Source of the DNA: Lachnospiraceae bacterium
GTDB taxonomy: Bacteria; Bacillota; Clostridia; Lachnospirales; Lachnospiraceae
Length of the DNA: 41,706 bases
Reading direction: 5' to 3'
Assembly: GCA_024693225.1 (NCBI GenBank)
Contig: JAILLI010000127.1
Location: forward strand, 1 to 41,706
Shown here piece by piece: positions 1 to 7,505 of the stretch. The notes under the pieces are model-generated. The model did no database searches. It was given only the letters and a program-made list of their open reading frames with translations, and had not been told where the DNA came from. How positions within the stretch are numbered: position 1 is the stretch's first letter; every line of letters starts with the position of its first letter. The position numbers were made by a program, and so were the translations under genes.

Positions 1-1086
1 TATATCCGGCATATGCTCCGGCGCAAGATAGATGCTGTCCCTGAAGGATATGATGCGGTCACTGCCTCCGGCCGCAAGGATCCTGACCGGGCATGTATCC
101 TTGAGGGTACGGGACAGAAAATCATCAAGAAGGTCTGCGGGATATGAGGGCTTTGGCGAAGATGCACGGCCCTTTTTCTTTTTGGACAAGGAGTTTCCCC
201 CTGCTTCATCTTCCGCGGCACCTGCATCATCTCCTGTAGCTGTAAGGACGGCCGCAAAGTGTCCTTCACCGGCTCCTTCGTGGGGCCATATGCGGTAAGG
301 CCCGTCACAGACGGTAAAGGCCGGGTGGCTTTTAAGGAAACGGTCAAGGGTCCCTTCATCCTCATCGGGTGAAAAGGTGCAGGTACTGTAGACTATCTTT
401 CCGCCGGGCGCGAGCATGCGGGAGGCACAGTCAAGTATCATGTCCTGACGTACGGCACATTTTTTTACATTTTCTTTGCTCCATTCAAGGACGGCTTCGG
501 GATTTTTGCGGAACATCCCCTCACCGGAGCAGGGAGCGTCAACAAGTATCCTGTCAAAGAAGCGGCCGAACCTTCCGGCAAGGTCTTTGGGATCTGCGCA
601 GGTCACAAGAGTGTTTGTTATCCCCATACGTTCTATGTTGCCCGAAAGGGTAAGGGCCCGGGAGGGTATTATCTCGTTTGCCACTAAAAGGCCGGTATCA
701 TTCATACAGTCGGCTATCTGAGTAGTCTTGCCTCCGGGCGATGCGCACAGGTCAAGGACCTTGAGACTCCCTTCGTGTGCGTCGAGAAGGCCGGCCGGGA
801 TCATGGCGGAAGGCTCCTGGATGTAGTAGGCCCCCGCATCATGAAGGGGATTTTTTCCCGGAAGGGCATCCTCATAGTAGTATGCTCCCGTAAGGCCCGC
901 CACCTTTCTAGGATGGCAGCAGAGCGTTGCCATCCGGGCAAACCGCAAAAAGTCTTCCTGTGCGATCTTTCTGCGGTTGAGGCGGAGGGCCTTGAAAGGG
1001 GGCTGATCCATACATCTGATAAAGTCTTCGTATCTGTCCCCCAGCTGTCCCTTTATTCTTTTCAGATAATCTTCCGGCAGGTTCAT
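1..1086 (-). CDS. RsmB/NOP-family RNA m5C methyltransferase (3' end outside window)
   Basis: A SAM-dependent RNA cytosine-5 methyltransferase of the NOL1/NOP2/Sun class (RsmF/YebU-like), expected to modify rRNA or tRNA in the cytoplasm. It starts at ATG 1086 (MNLPEDYLKRIKG) and stays open to position 1, so 362 codons are visible and the C-terminus is missing. Motifs seen in order: SAM-binding VLDLCASPGGKTTQ; the DAPCSGEGMFRK motif with one of the two cysteines; and YSTCTFSPDEDEG with the second cysteine, which is the catalytic pair of the family. The last ~90 visible residues begin a Lys/Ala-rich linker and an RsmF-like C-terminal region (GSDRIISFRDSIYLAPE). The DEDEG form after the cysteine resembles RsmF more than RsmB. 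It diverges from uraA across a 224 bp gap. The exact RNA target cannot be read from sequence. Confidence 0.9.
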   Translation of the reverse strand, partial: MNLPEDYLKRIKGQLGDRYEDFIRCMDQPPFKALRLNRRKIAQEDFLRFARMATLCCHPRKVAGLTGAYYYEDALPGKNPLHDAGAYYIQEPSAMIPAGLLDAHEGSLKVLDLCASPGGKTTQIADCMNDTGLLVANEIIPSRALTLSGNIERMGITNTLVTCADPKDLAGRFGRFFDRILVDAPCSGEGMFRKNPEAVLEWSKENVKKCAVRQDMILDCASRMLAPGGKIVYSTCTFSPDEDEGTLDRFLKSHPAFTVCDGPYRIWPHEGAGEGHFAAVLTATGDDAGAAEDEAGGNSLSKKKKGRASSPKPSYPADLLDDFLSRTLKDTCPVRILAAGGSDRIISFRDSIYLAPEHMPDI

Positions 1087-1147
1087 GGTTGGTATTATAG
1101 CACAATCCGGTCCCTTTCTTTTATATATTTTGACTAATAAAAAAGAG

Positions 1148-1176
1148 TTTACACAGGCTCTTTCCTGTGATATTAT
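1148..1176 (+). promoter_or_regulatory. sigma-A promoter of uraA with an inverted repeat in its spacer
   Basis: TTTACA (1148-1153) and TATTAT (1171-1176) are separated by 17 bp. A perfect inverted repeat, CACAGG (1152-1157) and CCTGTG (1164-1169), overlaps the -35 and fills the spacer, where a bound repressor would block RNA polymerase. The predicted transcript start is about 1183, giving a leader of ~128 nt before the uraA ATG. Confidence 0.7.
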
Positions 1177-1209
1177 CTTTCAAGAACTTGTGGGGGACCC
1201 GGTTCAAAA

Positions 1210-1223
1210 CACAATATATTGTG
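1210..1223. promoter_or_regulatory. 14-bp perfect palindrome in the uraA leader
   Basis: CACAATATATTGTG is its own reverse complement and lies ~30 nt after the predicted transcript start. It may be an operator or an RNA stem. A GC-rich palindrome CCGGATCCGG (1249-1258) follows. I see no PyrR-binding consensus or known purine riboswitch core in the leader. Confidence 0.5.
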
Positions 1224-1310
1224 GAAACAGCACCTTTAACGGGACGGCCCGGATCCGGATACCGGGGTATGGCTGTAAAGGAGCGGGTTTTTGGGATTAA
1301 GGAGGATATT

Positions 1311-2672
1311 ATGAAACTGATCTATCAGGTGGAAGACAAGGTCAAGACAGGACCGCTTCTGGTATTTGCACTCCAGCAGCTGCTGGCTATCATGACGGCA
1401 ACGCTGGTGGTACCCATCATCATCGGTAATGACATGAGTCCTGCGGCTGCCCTTTTCGGTGCGGGCTGCGGTACACTTATCTATATTTTGTTCACACAGA
1501 AGAAGAGCCCTGTGTTCCTGGGCTCCTCATTTGCGTTTATCGGCAGCATGACGGCCGCTTTCGCAGGCGGTGTATCCATGTCCCTTGGATATCTTGGGAT
1601 GATAATCGGTGCCATATTCGCAGGTCTTGTATATGTTGTCATCGCGGTCATAGTCAATGCGGTAGGTGTTGACTGGATCAACAGGCTTATGCCGGCGGTC
1701 GTTATAGGACCGACGGTTGCCATCATCGGACTTTCGCTTGCGGGTAATGCGGTAGGCGATATCACCACAGGCGGCGTCAAGGTTGACGGAGCGGCTGTTG
1801 CCAGTCCTTTTGCGGCTCTTCTTGCCGGTCTCGTCACGCTCAGCGTTACCATGGTATGCAGTGCCTACGGCAAAAAGAGCGGCAGGCTCATACCCTTCAT
1901 TTACGGAATACTTGCAGGATATGCATTCTGCCTGATACTGACCCTTATAGGAAATGCTTCCGGGATAGACCAGTTAAAGCTTTTAAGCTTTGACTCCTTT
2001 AAGGCTCTTACGGCAGACGGCGTGGGACTGTCAACATTCTTTGCTGTTCCCTCCTTTACCTTCCTTACGGCAACGGGAGGCTTCTCCGAGCTTTCGGGGA
2101 CATATGTGGGGACCATTTTTGCGGCCTATGTTCCCGTCGCATTCGTTGTTTTTGCAGAGCATATAGCTGACCATAAGAACATATCCTCCATCATCGAGAG
2201 AGACCTTCTCAAGGAGCCCGGTCTTCACAGGACCCTTCTCGGAGACGGTGTCGGATCCATGGTAGGAGCTTTCTTCGGCGGATGTCCCAACACAACATAC
2301 GGTGAATCGATAGGCTGTGTTGCCATCACCAAGAACGCAAGCGTATATACCATAATAGCCGCAGCCATCGGTGCGATCATAATCTCATTCCTGTCGCCCT
2401 TTATCGCCTTCGTCAATTCGATACCTTCATGTGTCATGGGAGGTGTATGTATGGCTCTCTACGGCTTCATCGCCGTATCGGGCCTCAAGATGGTACAGAA
2501 CGTTGATCTTAACAAGAACAAGAACCTCTTTGTCGTATCGGTGATACTTATAACGGGTATCGGCGGCCTGACCCTTAATTTCGGTGCCGTTACCATCACA
2601 AGCGTTGCATGCGCCCTTATCCTTGGCATACTTGCCAATCTTCTCCTAAAGAACGCTCCGGAGAACGATTAA
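1311..2672 (+). CDS. uraA: NCS2 uracil/xanthine permease
   Basis: A nucleobase transporter of the NCS2 (nucleobase-ascorbate) family, 453 residues, probably a proton symporter for uracil or xanthine in the cytoplasmic membrane. The start is ATG 1311 (MKLIYQVEDKVKTGP) because AAGGAGG lies just upstream; the frame is open further back to 1167, but that stretch is leader sequence. About 14 hydrophobic segments are visible. Family motifs include QQLLAIMTATLVVP in TM1 and the substrate-site region GGCPNTTYGESIG, the counterpart of the TTYGENIG motif of UraA. It is a single-gene unit between its own promoter and a terminator at 2701-2734. Uracil and xanthine members cannot be separated with certainty here. 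UraA is favoured by the NTTYGESIG form. Confidence 0.9.
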   Translation: MKLIYQVEDKVKTGPLLVFALQQLLAIMTATLVVPIIIGNDMSPAAALFGAGCGTLIYILFTQKKSPVFLGSSFAFIGSMTAAFAGGVSMSLGYLGMIIGAIFAGLVYVVIAVIVNAVGVDWINRLMPAVVIGPTVAIIGLSLAGNAVGDITTGGVKVDGAAVASPFAALLAGLVTLSVTMVCSAYGKKSGRLIPFIYGILAGYAFCLILTLIGNASGIDQLKLLSFDSFKALTADGVGLSTFFAVPSFTFLTATGGFSELSGTYVGTIFAAYVPVAFVVFAEHIADHKNISSIIERDLLKEPGLHRTLLGDGVGSMVGAFFGGCPNTTYGESIGCVAITKNASVYTIIAAAIGAIIISFLSPFIAFVNSIPSCVMGGVCMALYGFIAVSGLKMVQNVDLNKNKNLFVVSVILITGIGGLTLNFGAVTITSVACALILGILANLLLKNAPEND

Positions 2673-2700
2673 GGCAGGCAGTCAAAGGTTTTTCGTACAA

Positions 2701-2734
2701 ACGGCCTCCGCTTTTGCCATGAAGCGGGGGTCGT
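2701..2734 (+). terminator. Terminator hairpin after uraA
   Basis: A 13-bp stem (2701-2713 with 2722-2734, several G:U pairs) encloses an 8-nt loop. Only a weak T run (TTATT) follows, so termination may be partial or Rho-assisted. Confidence 0.65.
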
Positions 2735-2736
2735 TA

Positions 2737-2765
2737 TTGACAAATCAGGATTTTGAATGTATAGT
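2737..2765 (+). promoter_or_regulatory. Promoter of the beta-mannosidase gene
   Basis: A consensus TTGACA (2737-2742) is followed after 17 bp by TATAGT (2760-2765). The -35 begins 3 bp after the uraA terminator stem. The predicted start is near 2772, giving a ~90 nt leader. Confidence 0.75.
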
Positions 2766-2863
2766 TGTCTTAAAATTTGGTACAGATTCTATATTTCGAC
2801 TCTTTTTTATTAAATCCCCATATACTAAGAAAGCAGCGAACGGTAATTTGAGGTAGTATTCAT

Positions 2864-5359
2864 ATGATTTTTCAGACATTAAACGGAAAGTGGGTTATGA
2901 ACGAGCGGGGCTCGGAGGCTTTTGCGGAAGCACAGGTTCCCGGTTCGGTACTTTCCGCACTGCTTGTGGGGCACAGGACAAACGATCCCTTTTTCGGCAC
3001 CAACGAGGAAGAGGCAAGAGAACTTTTCAGAAAGGATTATTTCTTTTCGACCGAGTTCGAGCTGATCCCGGAGCTCTATGAGCAGGAGAAGATCGTACTG
3101 TGCTGCAAGGGAATAGATACACTTTCACGTGTGTACGTCAACAACATGCTTGTCGGGACCACCTCCAACATGCACAGGACTTATAACTTCGATGTCAAGC
3201 AGTATCTGCGGCCGGGCGTCAATATGGTCATGGTCGAGATCCTTTCCCCCATAAACTATGTGGAAGGAAGAATGCCCACATCCGGCAAGGAGATAGATTA
3301 TGTTCCGGAAGGATGCACGAAGGGAAACCAGTACCTGCGCAAGGCCCACAGCATGTTCGGCTGGGACTGGGCCGCAAACATACCCGACTGCGGGATCTGG
3401 CGCAGCATCGACCTTATAGGATACAGCCTTATCAGGATCGAGGATGTCCTGATCACCCAGCGCCATGACAAGAAGAAGGTTACTCTTGATATAGACGTGA
3501 AGGCAGAGCTCATCCGTAATGATCACTATATCATCCAGGCGGAGCTGGTAACACCTGACGGAAAGGTTTCAGCAATCACCGAGACCCTGACGGGGGATGA
3601 AGTAGAGCTTTCCATGGAGATAGACAACCCCAAGCTGTGGTGGCCCCGCGGCTTCGGAGACCAGCCCCTTTATACGGTGAGTATCTTTGCCCTTGACATG
3701 AACGGCAACCAGTGGGATTCCAAATCCTACAGGATAGGTCTTCGTACCATGACGGTGAGCACGGACAAGGATGAGTTCGGAAAGGAATTCTGCTTTGTCG
3801 TAAACAGCATCCCCATCTTTTCCATGGGTGCCAACTACGTGCCGGAAGACACTATCTATTCCTTCATAACCAAGGAGAAGATCGATTACCTCTTAAAGTC
3901 TGCGGTCAAGTGTAATTTCAATACGATAAGGGTATGGGGAGGGGGCTATTATCCTTCCGACACCTTCTATGACCTGTGCGATGAGTACGGCCTCATAGTG
4001 TGGCAGGATATGATGTTTGCCTGCAATATATATGACCTTAACGATGACCTTGCAAGGGATATATCGGCCGAGGCCGAGGACAATATCAGGAGGATAAGGC
4101 ACCACGCCTGTCTGGGCCTTATATGCGGAAACAACGAACTTGAGAATGCCTGGGTGGAATGGCCTAAGTTCCGTGAGCATTCCGATGAGCTTCGAAGGGA
4201 TTATCTGAAGATGTTCGAGGATATCATCCCGGGTATAGCCAAAGAGGTTGCACCCCAGGTCTTCTACTGGCCATCATCCCCTTCTTCGGGAGGAAGGTTC
4301 GACAAGCCTTCCGACGAAACGAGAGGTGATGCCCATTTCTGGGACGTATGGCACGGTCTTAAGGATTTTGAGGAATACGACAAGCACACCATGCGTTTTA
4401 TTTCGGAGTTCGGCTTCCAGTCTTTTCCTTCCATCAAGACGGTCAAGACCTTTACGACCGAGAGCGACAGGAATGTTTTTTCAAAGGTCATGGAGAGCCA
4501 TCAGAAGAACCTTGACGCCAACGGCAAACTCATATTTTATCTGTCCCACAATTTCCTTTTTCCCAGGGATTTTGAAAGCCTCCTCTATCTGACACAGATA
4601 CTGCAGGCTATCGCGGTAAAGCACGGTGTCGAGCACTGGAGAAGGAACCGCGGCAATGTCATGGGGACCCTTTTCTGGCAGTTCAATGACAGCTGGCCGG
4701 TAGCATCCTGGTCCAGCATAGACTATTTCGGCAGATGGAAACCCCTTCAGTATTTTTCCAAATACTTTTTTGCCCAGATCGCCGGATCCATAGAGAGGCA
4801 CGGAAACGTTGTATGCCCCTATGTTGTGAACGAGACAAGGGATTTTGAGACCAGAAGGGTAAGGATATCCCTTCAGACCATGGAATTTCGGCTCCTTCAT
4901 GAGGAAGAGCACGAAGTTGACCTTGCGCCTTTTTCGGCCATGAAGGTCTGTGAGATAGATTATACCGATCTGATAGCCGGGATGGAGAACAGCGTTTTCG
5001 TCGAAGCGGAATTCTTTGACGAGGAAGGCAACATCCAGTCATCCGAGATAGATGTGTTCGTCAAGTACAAGTACCTAAACCTTGAGGGGTCATCCATTTC
5101 ATATTCGGTCATAGAGCTTGCGGATGAATATGTCATAAGGATGATGTCAGGCGGCTTTGCGGCCTTCGTGGAGCTGGATCTTCTGCAGGCGGATGCCATA
5201 TTCTCGGACAACTACTTCCATCTTACCAGTAAGAGGGAGAAGACGGTACGCCTTAAAAAGAGCGACATACGCTATCTTGATCCCAACGTTTCGGAGATAC
5301 AGAACAGATACGAGTTAGAGCAGCAGCTTGTGATAAGATCACTGAAGGATACTTTCTGA
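2864..5359 (+). CDS. GH2 beta-mannosidase
   Basis: A family 2 glycoside hydrolase, 831 residues, that removes terminal beta-mannose from manno-oligosaccharides. It has no signal peptide, so it should act in the cytoplasm on imported mannan or N-glycan fragments. Order: N-terminal sugar-binding beta domain (1-~180), Ig-like beta-sandwich (~190-290), and TIM barrel from ~295. The catalytic acid/base is E425 in CGNNELENAW and the nucleophile is E515 in SEFGFQSFP. The beta-mannosidase signature NTIRVWGGGYY and the tryptophan-rich motif LFWQFNDSWPVASW are present. About 830 residues is the normal family length. It starts at ATG 2864 with a GAGG-type ribosome site and overlaps the following DUF4250 gene by one base (TGATG). 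No sugar transporter lies beside it. Confidence 0.93.
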   Translation: MIFQTLNGKWVMNERGSEAFAEAQVPGSVLSALLVGHRTNDPFFGTNEEEARELFRKDYFFSTEFELIPELYEQEKIVLCCKGIDTLSRVYVNNMLVGTTSNMHRTYNFDVKQYLRPGVNMVMVEILSPINYVEGRMPTSGKEIDYVPEGCTKGNQYLRKAHSMFGWDWAANIPDCGIWRSIDLIGYSLIRIEDVLITQRHDKKKVTLDIDVKAELIRNDHYIIQAELVTPDGKVSAITETLTGDEVELSMEIDNPKLWWPRGFGDQPLYTVSIFALDMNGNQWDSKSYRIGLRTMTVSTDKDEFGKEFCFVVNSIPIFSMGANYVPEDTIYSFITKEKIDYLLKSAVKCNFNTIRVWGGGYYPSDTFYDLCDEYGLIVWQDMMFACNIYDLNDDLARDISAEAEDNIRRIRHHACLGLICGNNELENAWVEWPKFREHSDELRRDYLKMFEDIIPGIAKEVAPQVFYWPSSPSSGGRFDKPSDETRGDAHFWDVWHGLKDFEEYDKHTMRFISEFGFQSFPSIKTVKTFTTESDRNVFSKVMESHQKNLDANGKLIFYLSHNFLFPRDFESLLYLTQILQAIAVKHGVEHWRRNRGNVMGTLFWQFNDSWPVASWSSIDYFGRWKPLQYFSKYFFAQIAGSIERHGNVVCPYVVNETRDFETRRVRISLQTMEFRLLHEEEHEVDLAPFSAMKVCEIDYTDLIAGMENSVFVEAEFFDEEGNIQSSEIDVFVKYKYLNLEGSSISYSVIELADEYVIRMMSGGFAAFVELDLLQADAIFSDNYFHLTSKREKTVRLKKSDIRYLDPNVSEIQNRYELEQQLVIRSLKDTF

Positions 5360-5535
5360 TGGAACTGCCCAAAGATGAAGCCATGCTTTTGAGCTTTGTG
5401 AATATGAAGCTGAGAGATCAATATGCAAGTCTTGATGACCTGTGCCGGGATCTGGGAGCTGATAAGGATGACATAGTAAAGAAGCTGGCTTCGATCGATT
5501 ACGAATATGACAGCATACAGAACCGCTTTGTGTAG
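5359..5535 (+). CDS. DUF4250 small protein
   Basis: A 58-residue protein (MELPKDEAMLLSFVNMKL...) matching the DUF4250 pattern of clostridia: a conserved PKD start, an N-x-KLRD-x-Y core, then a short helical region ending in the N-x-F-V terminus. The ATG overlaps the beta-mannosidase stop by one base, so the two are translationally coupled. The acidic LDDLCRDLG stretch suggests a small helix-turn-helix fold. The biochemical role of the family is unknown. Its stop codon ends at 5535, and the stop codon of the convergent DUF4364 gene begins at the very next base. Confidence 0.85.
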   Translation: MELPKDEAMLLSFVNMKLRDQYASLDDLCRDLGADKDDIVKKLASIDYEYDSIQNRFV

Positions 5536-6048
5536 TCAGAGCAGGTTCTCAAGGATGTGGGAATAGATCTCGGAGGACTTTTCGCGCCAGTGTTCACAGG
5601 CCCTGACGGCACTTTCCTCGGTGGGCATGTTGATGCTGATCTTTATAAGATCCTCGGACTTGTCCCGCGCCGAGAGCTCGGCAATGTAGTCGCCAGATGA
5701 AGACCGGTAATAGTTGGTCATGACAGACAGGTCATTGGCTATCTCAAGGCTGTTTTCCTCACAGTATCTGTCGATATCGGACCTGATGCCTTCGGATATC
5801 CTGTTCTTGAAAAAGGATAGAGACTCGCGCCCCTTGTCAGTCAGGGAGATAAGGGTTGATGAATGAGTTGAAGAGCTTTCTATGAGGTCATCCTCGGTAA
5901 GCTCGAATATTGCTGATGTAAAAGTCCAGTAATTTGAGTATTCCTTTTTGAGGACAAGTTCAAGTATCTTTGCCTTGGTAAGCGGATAATCGAATTTGTC
6001 CAGCATATAAAGGATTATCAGTTTTGTAAGGGTCCGTGGATCTGTCAT
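5536..6048 (-). CDS. DUF4364 winged-helix-like protein (leaderless start)
   Basis: A 170-residue DUF4364 protein, a clostridial family thought to act as a transcription factor through an N-terminal winged helix (LTKLIILYMLDKFDYPLT... to ...SLTDKGRESL, residues ~5-75). The C-terminal half is a mixed alpha/beta domain of unknown ligand. The start chosen is ATG 6048 (MTDPRTLTKL), matching the family's N-terminus. An upstream in-frame TTG at 6084 is the -35 hexamer of the gene's own promoter, so it is not a start. No Shine-Dalgarno precedes ATG 6048, and the -10 box ends only 7 bases before it. The gene is divergent from rho. The role is inferred from family only. Confidence 0.82.
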   Translation of the reverse strand: MTDPRTLTKLIILYMLDKFDYPLTKAKILELVLKKEYSNYWTFTSAIFELTEDDLIESSSTHSSTLISLTDKGRESLSFFKNRISEGIRSDIDRYCEENSLEIANDLSVMTNYYRSSSGDYIAELSARDKSEDLIKISINMPTEESAVRACEHWREKSSEIYSHILENLL

Positions 6049-6055
6049 AGATATA

Positions 6056-6084
6056 ATAATAATGATTACCGTATAAAAAGTCAA
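6056..6084 (-). promoter_or_regulatory. Promoter of the DUF4364 gene abutting its start codon
   Basis: On the minus strand TTGACT (6084-6079), a 17-bp spacer and TATTAT (6061-6056) are followed by seven bases and then the ATG at 6048. Transcription would begin at or next to the A of the ATG, which predicts a leaderless mRNA. The 66-bp divergent gap must also serve rho; I could not place a convincing rho promoter in it. Confidence 0.65.
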
Positions 6085-6114
6085 AACAGTTTTTGCAGTC
6101 GTAAAGGAGGAGTT

Positions 6115-7503
6115 ATGACGCGAGAAAAGTATGAATCATTAGCGCTTTCAGCCTTGAAGGATCTGGCCAAGGCGCGAAACATCAAGGGTACATCACTGAT
6201 GAAAAAAAGTGAGATAGTAGAAGCCATGCTGGCCCTTGATGCCAAGGAGGCTGCCGCCGCCAGCAAACCTGCCAAGGAGAGCGATGCGGAGGAAAAGCCC
6301 AGAAAGCCCCTGTCGGATGAGGACAGGAGAATGGCCGTCGGAGAGGAAGCCGAGCTGCCCGAAGAGAAGAAGATGCTTGACTCGGGAGAGGAAGCAAGGG
6401 GCATACTCGAGGTCATGTCAGACGGTTACGGCTTTATCCGGAGTGAGAACTACCTTCCGGGAGATGATGATGTATATGTTGCTCCGAGCCAGATCAGAAG
6501 ATTCGGCCTCAAGACCGGTGATATAGTATCCGGTAATATGAGGGTCAAGAACCCTACCGACAAGTTCGGTGCCCTTCTCTTCGTCAAGACCATCAACGGC
6601 CTGCCTCCCCAGGAAGCGTGCAAGCGCAAGAACTTCGAGGACCTCACTCCCATATTCCCGGATGAAAAGCTCAGGCTTGAGACACCCGGAGGCAGCATTG
6701 CCATGCGTATCATGGATCTTATGTGTCCGGTTGGTAAGGGACAGCGTGGTATGATCGTATCACCGCCCAAGGCAGGTAAGACGACCCTCCTTAAGGATGT
6801 CGCCAAGTCCATCACCAAGAACAATCCGGAGATGCACCTTCTGATCCTGCTCATAGATGAGCGCCCCGAGGAAGTAACGGACATAAAGGAATCCATTGAA
6901 GGGGATCAGGTTGAAGTCATCTATTCGACTTTTGACGAACTTCCCGAGCATCATAAGAGGGTTTCCGAAATGGTCATCGAACGTGCCAAGAGACTTGTCG
7001 AGCACGGTGAAGATGTTATCATTCTCCTTGATTCCATAACAAGACTGACAAGAGCATATAACCTTACCGTCCAGCCCAGCGGACGTACCCTTTCGGGAGG
7101 TCTTGATCCGGCAGCCCTTCATATGCCCAAGAGGTTCTTCGGTGCAGCCAGGAACATGCGTGAGGGCGGAAGTCTTACAATACTTGCGACCGCACTCATA
7201 GATACGGGCTCCAAGATGGATGATGTTGTATACGAAGAATTCAAGGGTACCGGTAACATGGAAATGGTACTGGATCGTAAGCTGTCAGAGAAGAGAGTCT
7301 TCCCTGCGATAGATATACCCAAGTCGGGTACCAGAAGGGATGATCTTCTCATAGAGCCCTATGAGCTTGAGGCCATCAATCTTATGCGCAAGGCCTTTAA
7401 CGGTCTCAAGCCCGAAGAGGCGGTAGAGAAGTGCCTGGATATATTTGTCAGGACCAGGAACAACGTTGAGTTCATTGAGATGATCAAAAAGATCAGGCTG
7501 TAA
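6115..7503 (+). CDS. rho: Transcription termination factor Rho
   Basis: The hexameric RNA-dependent ATPase/helicase that terminates transcription, 462 residues. Order: an N-terminal SAP-like helical domain (~1-45, [20 protein letters not shown]), a charged Glu/Lys/Ala insert (~45-95) typical of several Gram-positive Rho proteins, a cold-shock RNA-binding domain ([21 protein letters not shown]), and the RecA-like ATPase. Walker A is SPPKAGKT with K222; Walker B is [11 protein letters not shown]; the Q-loop/R-loop region and the arginine finger segment ([21 protein letters not shown]) are intact. It starts at ATG 6115 after AAAGGAGGA. It is convergent with the DUF4153 gene, with only two bases between stop codons, so neither mRNA has room for an intrinsic terminator there. 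Confidence 0.97.
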   Translation: MTREKYESLALSALKDLAKARNIKGTSLMKKSEIVEAMLALDAKEAAAASKPAKESDAEEKPRKPLSDEDRRMAVGEEAELPEEKKMLDSGEEARGILEVMSDGYGFIRSENYLPGDDDVYVAPSQIRRFGLKTGDIVSGNMRVKNPTDKFGALLFVKTINGLPPQEACKRKNFEDLTPIFPDEKLRLETPGGSIAMRIMDLMCPVGKGQRGMIVSPPKAGKTTLLKDVAKSITKNNPEMHLLILLIDERPEEVTDIKESIEGDQVEVIYSTFDELPEHHKRVSEMVIERAKRLVEHGEDVIILLDSITRLTRAYNLTVQPSGRTLSGGLDPAALHMPKRFFGAARNMREGGSLTILATALIDTGSKMDDVVYEEFKGTGNMEMVLDRKLSEKRVFPAIDIPKSGTRRDDLLIEPYELEAINLMRKAFNGLKPEEAVEKCLDIFVRTRNNVEFIEMIKKIRL

Positions 7504-7505
7504 GC

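Noticed and set aside
1167-1310. N-terminal extension of the uracil permease
   Set aside because: The frame stays open, but it runs through promoter-proximal leader with a palindrome. The AAGGAGG site and the family N-terminus both point to ATG 1311.
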